This document shows positions 1-7,420 of a stretch of DNA of 64,000 nucleotides, one piece after another. The notes under the pieces were generated by a model, which searched no databases, was not told the DNA's origin, and saw only the letters and a list, made by a program, of their open reading frames with translations. The position numbers were made by a program, and so were the translations under genes. Every line of letters starts with the position of its first letter. The first letter of the stretch is position 1. Source of the stretch: a virus; the IMG/VR virus record IMGVR_UViG_3300042350_003419, positions 1 through 64,000 of that record; one strand, 5' to 3'.

Positions 1-29
1 TTGACGAGCAACCTCAATTCTGATATAAT
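1..29 (+). promoter_or_regulatory. Sigma70-type early promoter
   Basis: TTGACG (1-6) and TATAAT (24-29) are separated by exactly 17 bases, the consensus geometry for the host housekeeping sigma factor. A hairpin follows at once, so the start point (about 36) would lie in its 5' arm. It probably drives the replication genes from 73 onward. Confidence 0.7.
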
Positions 30-30
30 T

Positions 31-60
31 GGGGGAGGTTAATTATGACTTCCCCCTTAT
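31..60 (+). terminator. Hairpin with T-rich tail
   Basis: GGGGGA (31-36) pairs with TCCCCC (51-56), followed by a T-rich stretch. It looks like a terminator for upstream transcripts. RNA starting from the promoter at 1-29 would begin inside it and could escape. Confidence 0.55.
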
Positions 61-72
61 TTTATTTTTACT

Positions 73-384
73 ATGGCAGATAGCAAAGATCATTTTTGGA
101 AATACAACGAAGATAAGACTCTGAAAGAAATTGAAGAGTATCTTGCCAGCACTTATTATTCTCATTATACTTCTGAGCAATCCAAAACTCAAACTCTTGA
201 TTTGATTGAAAGTATTGGTGATGCCGAAGCATTTACCCGTTCAAATGCAATCAAGTACCTTTCTCGCTTTGGTAAGAAGAATGGTAAATCTAAGATGGAT
301 ATTTTGAAGGCAATTCATTACTGCATTCTTCTTTATAATTTTGCTGGTCTTCACGAAAACAAATCTGACCAATACCAATATTGA
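73..384 (+). CDS. DUF3310-type small phage protein
   Basis: Protein of 103 aa. The C-terminal half (residues about 58-92) shows the DUF3310 pattern: an AIKYL helix, a K-rich turn with KSKMDILKA, then a HY..LLY helix. The family is common in phages and often called nucleotide-kinase-like, but its activity is not established. It starts the run that leads into the sliding clamp gene and overlaps the upstream limit of that reading frame. The family call is fairly safe; the function is unknown. Confidence 0.7.
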   Translation: MADSKDHFWKYNEDKTLKEIEEYLASTYYSHYTSEQSKTQTLDLIESIGDAEAFTRSNAIKYLSRFGKKNGKSKMDILKAIHYCILLYNFAGLHENKSDQYQY

Positions 385-407
385 TTATGAAAATCCAAGA
401 CAAAACT

Positions 408-1073
408 ATGAAACTCTCTGACAATACCTGTGCTCTTCTCAAGAACTTTGCTGGTATTAATAATTCAATTCTTGTGAAAAAGGGTAATCGTCTTCGTACT
501 ATTTCTGTTGCCAAAAACATTCTGGCAGAGGCAGAGATCACCGAAGAATTCCCCCGCGATTTTGCCATTTATGATCTGAACCAGTTTCTAAATGGTATTA
601 GTCTTCATCAGGATCCCGATCTTGATTTTACTGAAGAGTCTTACATCACTATTCGTGAAGGTAAGCGTAGGGTGAAGTATTTCTATGCCGATCCTAATGT
701 GATTATTTCTCCTCCCGAAAAGGAGATCCAACTGCCTTCAAAGGACGTTTGTTTCCAAGTTGATAGTGTAACTCTGGAGAAACTGGTTAAGGCAGCAGGT
801 GTTTATCAACTTCCAGATCTTTCTGCGGTCGGTGAGGCAGGAGTGATCCGTCTGGTGGTTCGGGACAAGAAAAACGATACTTCTAACGAATACTCCATCG
901 TTGTTGGTGAAACGAACAAGGAATTTACCTTCAACTTCAAGGTTGAGAACATCAAGATCATTCCCGGATCTTATGATGTGGTTGTGTCAGAAAAACTACT
1001 GTCACAGTTCAAGAATACAAAGTATAACCTCTGCTATTATATTGCTCTGGAACCTGATAGTACTTTTGGTTGA
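408..1073 (+). CDS. 45: Sliding clamp gp45 (DNA polymerase processivity factor)
   Basis: 221-aa protein. T4 gp45 (228 aa) begins MKLS and has a matching N-terminal KNFA..N and a central YDLNxFL; both are visible here (NTCALLKNFAGINN, IYDLNQFLNG), as is the family end EPDST. The clamp is a trimeric ring that tethers gp43 to DNA and, in T4, also activates late transcription. In-frame TTG 381 and ATG 387 would extend it by 7-9 residues; I chose ATG 408 from the family N-terminus because no start has a clear ribosome site. Its loader genes follow downstream (gp44 at 3158, gp62 at 5196). Confidence 0.93.
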   Translation: MKLSDNTCALLKNFAGINNSILVKKGNRLRTISVAKNILAEAEITEEFPRDFAIYDLNQFLNGISLHQDPDLDFTEESYITIREGKRRVKYFYADPNVIISPPEKEIQLPSKDVCFQVDSVTLEKLVKAAGVYQLPDLSAVGEAGVIRLVVRDKKNDTSNEYSIVVGETNKEFTFNFKVENIKIIPGSYDVVVSEKLLSQFKNTKYNLCYYIALEPDSTFG

Positions 1074-1489
1074 TGGAATTTCTTCTTTATTTGACTCCTA
1101 TAGGTCGTGAGATTATTCAAAATGTTATTCGTGCAAAGTATTCAGTTAAAGAAAATGTTGGGTTTTGTAGGGACAAAAACTTTTTTGGATATGTTAATAC
1201 TAACAAATTAGTTATTTGTACGAATAACATTAAACATAGTGGAAATGATGTCAAGTTTTATGTAAATGAGACTGTATATCACGAAGCAACTCATATTGCT
1301 CATATGTGCAGAGGATATAAACCTTTTTATATTCCATTAAAAGATATGCCTCTTCCACAAAGTAAACTTCAAGATATTGAAAAATCTGTTAGAATGTCTA
1401 CCTCATCCAGACAGATAGAACACGAAGCCTATTGGATGGAAGATAAACCAGAACAAGTTAAGTATGTAATTCAAAAGTATTGTTTCTAG
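1073..1489 (+). CDS. Putative HEXXH metallopeptidase-like protein
   Basis: 138 aa. The ATG shares its A with the gp45 stop codon (TGATG), so the two are translationally coupled. It holds a zinc-protease-type motif, VYHEATHIAH (about residue 70), and a possible third ligand Glu in IEHEAYW (about residue 122), an order seen in gluzincins. No signal peptide or membrane segment is visible. The motif is clear, but at this length activity is unproven. It may be a degenerate peptidase or simply a metal-binding protein. Confidence 0.6.
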   Translation: MEFLLYLTPIGREIIQNVIRAKYSVKENVGFCRDKNFFGYVNTNKLVICTNNIKHSGNDVKFYVNETVYHEATHIAHMCRGYKPFYIPLKDMPLPQSKLQDIEKSVRMSTSSRQIEHEAYWMEDKPEQVKYVIQKYCF

Positions 1490-1573
1490 AAGAGCAAACA
1501 TTCTCAAAAGATATTCTACACTAGAAGAGTTGGAGCAATTATTTAATTATTAGAAAACTTTGAGGAACTAACC

Positions 1574-2101
1574 TTGAACATTTTTGTGACTGATGAATGT
1601 CCTGTGCTTTCTGCTGCGGTACTTCCAGACAAGCATATTGTGAAAATGCCTCTGGAGACCTGTCAGATGGTTTCTATCATTTTCTCTAAATGGTATTATG
1701 ATTGGGGATACATTCCCAAGAAAGATGGTCTTCCATATGACACTGAAAAGGGTGCCTTCCGCAATCATCCCTGTACTCAATGGGCAGCAAAATCCCATGA
1801 GAACCTTGCTTGGTTGATTCGGCACGGATTTGCACTTTGTAATGAGTATCAGCATCGTTATGAAAAAGAACACTCTTGTATGAAAAGTCTTGAAGTTGCA
1901 GAGAATATCTTTGCCACTAAAAGTGGAAAAGAAATTTCCATCTACAAAAATGTGGTAGAATTTACGAGGGCAATGCCTGATGAGTATAAACTTGACACAA
2001 GCATTGACACTTTTACTGCTTACAAGATGTATATTGCATCCAAACCTTGGGTTGCATCTAATTATCTTCGTATGCCAGAACGTAAACCAGAATGGATTTA
2101 A
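1574..2101 (+). CDS. Conserved phage protein (MNIF..D..P family)
   Basis: 175 aa from a TTG start; GAGGA at 1562-1566 is a well-placed ribosome site. The N-terminus (MNIFVTDE.P, then DKHIVKMPLE near residue 18) matches a widespread phage family, sometimes labelled pyrimidine-dimer glycosylase in databases. I see no independent proof of that activity. Conserved Trp/His/Cys-rich segments (NHPCTQWA, NLAWLIRHG) suggest a compact enzyme. It ends in KPEWI, a tail nearly shared with the next two small proteins. Confidence 0.6.
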   Translation: MNIFVTDECPVLSAAVLPDKHIVKMPLETCQMVSIIFSKWYYDWGYIPKKDGLPYDTEKGAFRNHPCTQWAAKSHENLAWLIRHGFALCNEYQHRYEKEHSCMKSLEVAENIFATKSGKEISIYKNVVEFTRAMPDEYKLDTSIDTFTAYKMYIASKPWVASNYLRMPERKPEWI

Positions 2102-2104
2102 GTG

Positions 2105-2269
2105 ATGGATAATAGTCATCCTGTTTGTAATTTATGTGGAGGTAAAGGATGTGAAAAGTGTCATAGTGGTTGGGAGTGTACTGGAGAAACCTGTAACAAA
2201 TGTGCTATGGGTTGGGAATTGGGATTGGATAAATCAACTATTTCTCAAAGGCGTCCAGAATGGGTATGA
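2105..2269 (+). CDS. Small Cys-rich zinc-ribbon-like protein
   Basis: 54 aa with CNLCGGKGCEKC followed by CTGETCNKC, a string of CxxC-type pairs that look like one or two zinc sites (DnaJ-type knuckle pattern CxxCxGxG). It starts three bases after the upstream stop and overlaps the next start (ATGA). It ends RRPEWV, echoing its neighbours. Probably a small metal-binding or adaptor protein; function unknown. Confidence 0.55.
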   Translation: MDNSHPVCNLCGGKGCEKCHSGWECTGETCNKCAMGWELGLDKSTISQRRPEWV

Positions 2270-2388
2270 AATACGAAAAAGGTGACTATTTCCTTGACAA
2301 AAATACACATAAGTTGTATATTTTTGATGGGAACGAATGGTGGGAAGTTGTCCCTACCTCTGAATTGAAAAAACCTGATTGGATTTAA
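2266..2388 (+). CDS. 40-aa hypothetical protein with PDWI tail
   Basis: Starts in an ATGA overlap with the preceding gene. Sequence: MKYEKGDYFLDKNTHKLYIF, then an acidic and Trp-rich part ending KKPDWI. No known domain. The tight coupling and the shared C-terminal P-[DE]-W-[IV] signature with the two genes upstream support a real product. Confidence 0.5.
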   Translation: MKYEKGDYFLDKNTHKLYIFDGNEWWEVVPTSELKKPDWI

Positions 2389-2390
2389 CT

Positions 2391-2645
2391 ATGACTTTTA
2401 AATTAACACAAGAACAGACCGAAACTATTCAAGCAGTATTTGATAAACAATCAACCAAAAATGGTGACTATGATTGCTGGGAAGGAATAAACAAACAAAT
2501 TCAAAAACAAACTGAATCCGGCATTCGTGTAAATGAAGAAGGGGAAGAAGAAATTCTAATTTTTTATATGGAAAGACATGGGGAATCACGCCCGATACCA
2601 GACCTGGCATTTTCTATTCATAAAGTGAAAGTCCATAGAGATTGA
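2391..2645 (+). CDS. Hypothetical protein (84 aa)
   Basis: Starts with MTFKLTQEQTETIQ two bases after the upstream stop and is acidic throughout (EEGEEEILIF). No domain recognised. An in-frame TTG at 2379 lies inside the previous gene; ATG 2391 is preferred. Last gene of the small-gene run before the homing endonuclease. Confidence 0.55.
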   Translation: MTFKLTQEQTETIQAVFDKQSTKNGDYDCWEGINKQIQKQTESGIRVNEEGEEEILIFYMERHGESRPIPDLAFSIHKVKVHRD

Positions 2646-2703
2646 GATTATAACCAAACTACACAAAATGTCGTTTGGACATAAATAACATTAGTTATAA
2701 CTC
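2644..2703 (+). promoter_or_regulatory. Inverted repeat enclosing a T4-type late promoter
   Basis: TTATAAC (2648-2654) pairs with GTTATAA (2694-2700), extended by GAG/CTC across one bulge. CCAAAC..GTTTGG is a nested stem. CATAAATA (2680-2687) is a late promoter inside the repeat, so late RNA would start near 2693 and keep only the 3' arm. Read-through RNA would fold just upstream of ATG 2709. Confidence 0.6.
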
Positions 2704-2708
2704 TTCTA

Positions 2709-3158
2709 ATGGAACTCGACGGAATTACTTACAAACAATCAAAAACTTATCCTGACATTTATGTTAGTGCTTGTGGTAAAATTCTAAATGTGAAACCTAT
2801 TGGAAGACTTGATAAACGAGATGGTTATGTTAATGTTAGAAGTAAAAGATTACATCAACTTGTGGTAGAATGTTGGGGGGATAAAAAACCAAAGGGTAAG
2901 GATTGGTGTATAGATCATATTGATGAAAATAAAACTAACAATAAAGTTGAAAACCTAAGATGGTTGCCCCGATCAGAAAACACAAGAAGGTCTCATTTGG
3001 GAAGACCAGAACCCAAAAAAGGAAGATTGCAAATGGATGATGGTATAAAGCAAAAAATTAAAAATCTTTCAGAGCAAGGATTGTCTCAAAGAAAGATTGC
3101 TGATATTATGGGCAAAAACCAACGAAGTATTTGGAATGTATTAAATGAGGTTTATTAA
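2709..3158 (+). CDS. Free-standing HNH homing endonuclease
   Basis: 149 aa. An N-terminal NUMOD4-like part (YPDIYVSACGKILNV) is followed by an HNH_3 nuclease core (WCIDHIDENKTNNKVENLRW, residues about 76-95), then a C-terminal helix-turn-helix (GLSQRKIADIMG). Such enzymes cut intron- or gene-free alleles in co-infecting phage and are copied in by repair. It sits between the clamp gene block and gp44 and overlaps the gp44 start by one base (TAATG). Its own late promoter lies in an inverted repeat just upstream. Confidence 0.88.
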   Translation: MELDGITYKQSKTYPDIYVSACGKILNVKPIGRLDKRDGYVNVRSKRLHQLVVECWGDKKPKGKDWCIDHIDENKTNNKVENLRWLPRSENTRRSHLGRPEPKKGRLQMDDGIKQKIKNLSEQGLSQRKIADIMGKNQRSIWNVLNEVY

Positions 3159-4102
3159 TGAGTAAAGATTTTTTGTTTGTGGAAAAGTATCGTCCTCGTA
3201 AAATTGAGGATTGTATTCTTCCTGATGGTATCAAAAAAACATTTTTGGATTTTGTTAAGAAGGGGGAAATCCCAAATCTCCTTCTTGCTGGACCCCCAGG
3301 AGTAGGTAAAACTACAGTAGCAAAAGCATTATGTGAAGAACTTGGAGTAGATTATTATGTCATTAACGGATCCGACGAAGGACGTTTCTTGGATACTGTA
3401 CGGAACCAAGCAAAGAACTTTGCTTCGACCGTCTCACTTCAAGGAAATGACAAGCACAAAGTCATCATTGTGGATGAGAGTGATAACACGACCGCCGATG
3501 TTCAACTCTTATTGCGGGCAAATATTGAGACGTTTTATAATAACTGCAGATTCATCTTCACCTGTAACTACAAGAACAAAATTATTGAACCCCTCCATTC
3601 CCGTTGTGCCGTCATCGACTTCACAATCAAAGGGAAGCAGAAGCAACAACTTGCTGGAGCATTCTTCAAACGTCTCCAAACGATCTTGGATACGGAAAGA
3701 ATTGAATATGATGAAAAGGTCATTGCAGAACTGGTCTCAAAACATTTTCCAGATTTTCGTCGCGTTCTTAATGAATGCCAAAGGTATTCTACTGGTGGGA
3801 AAATTGACACTGGAATTCTTGCATCTTTCTCAGACGTTTCAGTAAATGAACTCATCAAGAATCTCAAAGAAAAGAATTTCACAGAAGTCCGTAAGTGGGT
3901 GGTCTCCAACCTTGATAATGATGCTCCGGTCTTACTTCGTAGGATTTATGACGCTTCTTATGATTATTTACTTGCCCAATCTATTCCTGCTGCTGTTCTC
4001 ATTATTGCTAAGTATCAGTATCAGTCAGCTTTTTGTGTTGATCAGGAGATAAATCTTTTGGCAGCATTAACTGAAATAATGGTGGAGTGTGAGTTTCGAT
4101 GA
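3158..4102 (+). CDS. 44: Clamp loader large subunit gp44 (AAA+ ATPase)
   Basis: 314 aa, close to T4 gp44 (319 aa). Walker A GPPGVGKT is at residues 45-52 and Walker B VIIVDES at about 102-108, followed by sensor-1 FIFTCN and the arginine-finger-type HSRC. With gp62 it forms the ATPase that opens the gp45 ring and loads it on primer-template. The start overlaps the HNH stop, and the end overlaps the next start by four bases. Confidence 0.95.
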   Translation: MSKDFLFVEKYRPRKIEDCILPDGIKKTFLDFVKKGEIPNLLLAGPPGVGKTTVAKALCEELGVDYYVINGSDEGRFLDTVRNQAKNFASTVSLQGNDKHKVIIVDESDNTTADVQLLLRANIETFYNNCRFIFTCNYKNKIIEPLHSRCAVIDFTIKGKQKQQLAGAFFKRLQTILDTERIEYDEKVIAELVSKHFPDFRRVLNECQRYSTGGKIDTGILASFSDVSVNELIKNLKEKNFTEVRKWVVSNLDNDAPVLLRRIYDASYDYLLAQSIPAAVLIIAKYQYQSAFCVDQEINLLAALTEIMVECEFR

Positions 4103-4308
4103 ATCTATATAAAATTGATTATAAATCCTTAAAGGAGAATCCAGTTAAAACGACTCCTGAAAATGTAAAGGAGGCAAATGAAGCACTTTTTTATTCTAAA
4201 ATGAATCTTCCACAGGCAGCAAAGCACTGTGGTATGACGCAGAAAGAAATGAAACTTACTTTTTTTGAATATCTTAAGTATAACAAACCTGATTATGAAA
4301 TCTCTTAA
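4099..4308 (+). CDS. Hypothetical protein (69 aa) between gp44 and Dam
   Basis: Basic small protein. The middle (LPQAAKHCGMTQKEMKLTFF) looks like a helix-turn-helix of the kind that scans for adenine-methylase or recombination partners, but this is only a shape resemblance. It overlaps gp44 by four bases and the Dam-like gene by 14. Cyanophages usually have gp62 right after gp44; here this gene and Dam have been inserted between them. Confidence 0.55.
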   Translation: MNLYKIDYKSLKENPVKTTPENVKEANEALFYSKMNLPQAAKHCGMTQKEMKLTFFEYLKYNKPDYEIS

Positions 4309-5203
4309 AACCTGTCTTCGTTACCCCGGTGGTAAGAGTAGAGCGGTCACTAAAATGGACCCATACTTTCCAGACCTTCGCAACTATGATGAATTCCGTG
4401 AACCTTTCTTAGGAGGCGGAAGCGTTGCGATTTATATTACAAAGAAGTATCCTAGTATAGATATTTGGGCAAATGATCTTTATGAACCTCTGGTAAACTT
4501 CTGGCAGCAACTCCAGATGTTTGGAGATGATTTGAAGAATGAACTTAGTGGACTGAAGTTAGCACATTGTACACCAGAATTGGCAAGAGAACTTTTCTTA
4601 AAATCAAAGGAGCAAATCAATGATGAATCTGAAACGAACCTTAATCGTGCTGTCGCTTTCTATATTGTTAACAAATGTTCTTTTAGTGGTCTTACCGAAA
4701 GTTCTTCTTTTTCTCCACAAGCATCAAATAGCAATTTCTCATTGAGAGGTATTGAAAAACTTCCTGAGTATTCAAAGTTAATTGTTAATTGGCGTATAAC
4801 TAATTACTCCTATGATTATCTAATGGATGGAAACAAGAGTGCTTTTATGTATCTCGACCCTCCTTATGATATTAAGGATAATCTCTATGGGAATAAAGGA
4901 TCAATGCACAAAAGATTTGATCACGATAAGTTTGCTGCTGATTGCAATTCCAACAATATGGATATGTTGGTAAGTTATAATACCGATCAACTTGTCAAAG
5001 ATCGTTTCTTAGGTGGAAAATGGAATGCTGCTGAGTTTGATTTGACTTATACGATGCGTTCCGTGGGTGAATATATGCGTGAGCAAAAACAACGTAAAGA
5101 ACTCTTGCTTTTTAATTATACCAAAGATCCTAAAATACAATTTAGTTTTGATGGATGTTATAATTATGATAGATTGAAGAAAGAGGGTTTGATTGATGAC
5201 TGA
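4295..5203 (+). CDS. dam: DNA adenine N6-methyltransferase (Dam class)
   Basis: 302 aa from ATG 4295 (MKSLKTCLRYPGGKS). Motif I appears as REPFLGGGSV (SAM binding), and motif IV DPPY as YLDPPYDI around residue 188; the N-terminal RYPGGKS is typical of the Dam/M.DpnII group. It methylates adenine in duplex DNA, probably GATC or a related site, and may protect phage DNA or mark it. The start overlaps the previous gene by 14 bases and the end overlaps gp62 by eight. Confidence 0.9.
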   Translation: MKSLKTCLRYPGGKSRAVTKMDPYFPDLRNYDEFREPFLGGGSVAIYITKKYPSIDIWANDLYEPLVNFWQQLQMFGDDLKNELSGLKLAHCTPELARELFLKSKEQINDESETNLNRAVAFYIVNKCSFSGLTESSSFSPQASNSNFSLRGIEKLPEYSKLIVNWRITNYSYDYLMDGNKSAFMYLDPPYDIKDNLYGNKGSMHKRFDHDKFAADCNSNNMDMLVSYNTDQLVKDRFLGGKWNAAEFDLTYTMRSVGEYMREQKQRKELLLFNYTKDPKIQFSFDGCYNYDRLKKEGLIDD

Positions 5204-5579
5204 ACTTAAAGATTGGTTAAATTCAATCAATCAAACGAAGAAAAATCTAATTGATGAGGATCCATCTTTAGAGAAAGAATACAATTCATATATTATCAAT
5301 CGGTGTCTTTCTGGGGAAATTGATTGTATTATGTTTGCTAATGAAATGAATATGTATTCATTCCTCCCGAAAAAGATGCAATATGACTTTTTTATAAATA
5401 GTCTGAGGAAAAAGAAGAGATATTCTCCCTGGCTCCGTAAAGATACAATCAAAGATCTTGATTATGTTAAACGTTACTATGGTTATAGTAATGAAAAGGC
5501 AAAACAGGCTTTGAGGATTCTTACAAAAGAACAACTTACTTTTATAAAATCGAAATTTGAAACTGGAGGAACAAAATGA
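5196..5579 (+). CDS. 62: Clamp loader small subunit gp62
   Basis: 127 aa. Shorter than T4 gp62 (187 aa), but the sequence INRCLSGEIDCIMFANEMN followed by PKKMQYDFFINSLR is the cyanophage gp62 signature as I know it. It lacks a Walker A motif, as expected. It pairs with gp44 in the clamp loader. ATG 5196 is used; TTG 5193 directly precedes it. Four-base overlap with regA. Confidence 0.85.
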   Translation: MTELKDWLNSINQTKKNLIDEDPSLEKEYNSYIINRCLSGEIDCIMFANEMNMYSFLPKKMQYDFFINSLRKKKRYSPWLRKDTIKDLDYVKRYYGYSNEKAKQALRILTKEQLTFIKSKFETGGTK

Positions 5580-6016
5580 GTGTCGTTCAAGAACCTGAAG
5601 TAAAGTGGACGCCCGATCAAATGGTGGAAGTGATTCTTAATGAACCTGATGATTTTTTAAAGGTTCGTGAGACTTTGACTCGCATCGGAGTTGCTTCAAG
5701 AAAGGAAAAGAAAATCTATCAGTCTTGTCATATTCTTCACAAACAAGGTCGTTATTTCCTTGTGCATTTTAAAGAACTTTTCGCACTGGATGGCAAACAC
5801 GCTAATCTAACCGTAAATGATGTTCAACGTCGTAATCGTATTGCTCAACTTCTTGCAGATTGGGGTCTGATTACTATTGTGGATGTGAGTAAGATTCAAG
5901 ATATTGCACCTTTGAACCAAATTAAAGTCCTTGCCTATAAGGACAAGGGAGATTGGATTTTGGAGACCAAATACAATATTGGTGCTAAAAAGAAAAAGGT
6001 AGAGGATACCGAATGA
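5576..6016 (+). CDS. regA: RegA translational repressor
   Basis: 146 aa (T4 RegA 122 aa). The core DDFLKVRETLTRIGVASRKE, YQSCHILHKQGRY and the LLADWGLI segment match T4 RegA closely. RegA binds the translation start region of early phage mRNAs, including its own, gp44 and gp45, and shuts off their translation. It closes the clamp-loader operon and is followed immediately by a strong terminator. The N-terminus has about 12 additional residues and the C-terminus a Lys-rich tail. Confidence 0.95.
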   Translation: MSVVQEPEVKWTPDQMVEVILNEPDDFLKVRETLTRIGVASRKEKKIYQSCHILHKQGRYFLVHFKELFALDGKHANLTVNDVQRRNRIAQLLADWGLITIVDVSKIQDIAPLNQIKVLAYKDKGDWILETKYNIGAKKKKVEDTE

Positions 6017-6021
6017 TAAAG

Positions 6022-6046
6022 AGCGGGTTTCACGACCCGCTTTTTT
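6022..6046 (+). terminator. Intrinsic terminator after regA
   Basis: AGCGGGT (6022-6028) pairs perfectly with ACCCGCT (6035-6041) over a 6-base loop, followed by T6. Ends the gp45-regA operon. Confidence 0.9.
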
Positions 6047-6124
6047 ATGCTTTCTATTATAATTATTAATGATCGCCTTATAGGGATCACACAATCAAAC
6101 CTCGCTTTTAAAGGAGCTACCATA

Positions 6125-6559
6125 ATGACTAACCTCACAAGGTATACTGCTGCGGATCTTCCTGCTTTGATGGAAAGAATTACTCGCAATAGTATTGGAA
6201 TGGATGAATATTTTGACCGTCTATTCAATCTTCACGAAACTACAAATAACTATCCACCATACAATCTAATTCAGGTAAATAATGTAGAATCTCATTTAGA
6301 GATTGCTCTTGCCGGATTTAAAAAGGAGGAAGTAAATGTCTTCACCGAGTATGGAAAACTTTTTGTCGAGGGGCAAAAATCAGATACAGAATCGGATAGG
6401 ACGTTTATCCACAAGGGTCTGGCTAGCAGAAGTTTCAAGAGAGTGTGGACTTTATCAGACGACACAGAAGTCCGAGAAGTCACCTTTGAAGATGGACTAC
6501 TTACCATTCGACTAGGTAAAATTGTTCCGGAACATCATTCTCGTAAAGACTACCTCTAA
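6125..6559 (+). CDS. hsp20: Small heat-shock protein Hsp20 (alpha-crystallin type)
   Basis: 144 aa. An alpha-crystallin domain spans about residues 38-140 with the typical LAGFKKEEVNVFTE.GKLFVEG strands and the late DGLLTIRLG motif. AAGGAG (6111-6116) is a strong ribosome site eight bases before ATG 6125. TATAAT at 6058-6063 may be a -10 box. Cyanophage Hsp20 is common and thought to hold unfolded proteins, perhaps aiding capsid assembly; the target is not known. Confidence 0.93.
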   Translation: MTNLTRYTAADLPALMERITRNSIGMDEYFDRLFNLHETTNNYPPYNLIQVNNVESHLEIALAGFKKEEVNVFTEYGKLFVEGQKSDTESDRTFIHKGLASRSFKRVWTLSDDTEVREVTFEDGLLTIRLGKIVPEHHSRKDYL

Positions 6560-6570
6560 ATATCTAAATA
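6556..6570 (+). promoter_or_regulatory. Two tandem late promoters
   Basis: CTAAATA occurs at 6556-6562 and again at 6564-6570, 21-29 bases before ATG 6591. The first overlaps the hsp20 stop codon. Confidence 0.65.
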
Positions 6571-6590
6571 AAGAAAAAGTTAGTTGGGTG

Positions 6591-6770
6591 ATGAAAACTT
6601 TTCAGCAATTTATGGAAAAGGTTGGAGATTTTGGAAATCCCCCCCTGCCGACCAAAGAAAATTGTTATGGAAGAACAGTAAAATATGTAATGGCACCAAA
6701 AAAGAAAGTTTGTGCTTTGAATACTGACAGTGGTTCTGGAGGGTCTTCCGGTGATTCTGGTGGAGACTAA
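6591..6770 (+). CDS. Small virion-interior candidate with capsid-targeting-like N-terminus
   Basis: 59 aa beginning MKTFQQFMEKV, which resembles the capsid-targeting sequence of T4 internal proteins (MKTYQEFIAEA as I recall). A basic middle (APKKKV) is followed by a Ser/Gly/Asp tail. Two late promoters lie upstream and a terminator downstream, so it is a late monocistron. That fits a structural or packaged peptide. Function inferred from the N-terminal pattern and timing only. Confidence 0.6.
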   Translation: MKTFQQFMEKVGDFGNPPLPTKENCYGRTVKYVMAPKKKVCALNTDSGSGGSSGDSGGD

Positions 6771-6794
6771 ATAGTACTGAATATCGTCGGTGCA

Positions 6795-6846
6795 GGGAGG
6801 CAACTGGCAAAATCCAGTTGCACCTCCCCTTTTTTTGTGCTATAAT
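6795..6846 (+). terminator. Terminator overlapping an early promoter
   Basis: GGGAGG + CAACTGG (6795-6807) pairs with CCAGTTG + CCTCCC (6814-6828, two-base bulge), then T7. A -35-like TTGCAC (6818-6823) lies in the 3' arm and TATAAT (6841-6846) follows after exactly 17 bases. It ends the upstream late gene and starts the gp43 operon. Confidence 0.85.
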
Positions 6847-6867
6847 AAGTTGAGAGAAGAATTAAAA

Positions 6868-7203
6868 ATGTCCGTAAAAATTGCTCTATTAAAATCTGGA
6901 GAATCTGTAATTGCCGATATTAAGGAATTGATTTCCGAAGATAAAGTATGTGGATATTTATTTACGAATCCGCATAAAATGCAGGTCAGTAATTCAATCT
7001 TTTTGACAGAAGAACAATTAGAACCTGGAGATGGTACAGTGAGTGTAACATTTTCTTCTTGGATTCTTTTTTCAAGTGATAATGAGATTCCAGTTCGTCC
7101 AGATTGGGTTGTAACTATTGTTGAACCAGTCAAGTCTATTAAAGAAATGTATGAGGAAAAGGTAAATGGAACGGAACGTGAAGTGTCTTCTATTGAAGGT
7201 TGA
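6868..7203 (+). CDS. Sm-like small beta protein, copy 1
   Basis: 111 aa (MSVKIALLKSGESVIADIKE). Alternating hydrophobic strands with G-[DE]-x-V-I near the start and W.VTIVEP near the end look like a small Sm-fold beta barrel. The following gene is a shorter relative in the same order (KCLLLKVDTVLITEIIEV; SILTIVDPTPEI), pointing to tandem duplication. The end overlaps the next gene by 38 bases. Function unknown; RNA binding would be a guess. Confidence 0.6.
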   Translation: MSVKIALLKSGESVIADIKELISEDKVCGYLFTNPHKMQVSNSIFLTEEQLEPGDGTVSVTFSSWILFSSDNEIPVRPDWVVTIVEPVKSIKEMYEEKVNGTEREVSSIEG

Positions 7204-7420
7204 CACTGTATTGATTACTGAAATTATTGAAGTTGGTTCTGAACTTGGTGAACCTGATTGTAAACTAATTAATCCATATGAATTTTTTAGTGTTGATGAT
7301 ATGAAACCTTGGCCAGAGGTTACTAATCAAACTGAGTTAATGATTCATTCCGATAGTATTCTTACAATAGTAGACCCAACTCCCGAAATTATTAAAAAGT
7401 ATCTTGAATTAACTGCATAA
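7166..7420 (+). CDS. Sm-like small beta protein, copy 2
   Basis: 84 aa, related to the preceding gene by strand order and by the closing TIVDPTPEI..YLE versus TIVEPVKSI..MYE. GAGGAAAAGG about eight bases upstream is a good ribosome site and justifies ATG 7166 despite the 38-base overlap. Its stop overlaps the gp43 start (TAATG), so it is translationally coupled to the polymerase. Confidence 0.6.
   Translation: MERNVKCLLLKVDTVLITEIIEVGSELGEPDCKLINPYEFFSVDDMKPWPEVTNQTELMIHSDSILTIVDPTPEIIKKYLELTA

Noticed and set aside
1487-1553. The +1 frame after the HEXXH gene encodes a protein-like tail (SRRANILKRYSTLEELEQ)
   Set aside because: It needs a +1 shift with no recognised signal and has no start codon; most likely chance or decayed sequence.
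1568-2119. Long - strand ORF (183 aa) opposite 1574-2101
   Set aside because: Shadow frame; the + strand gene has a ribosome site, family motifs and neighbours in phase.
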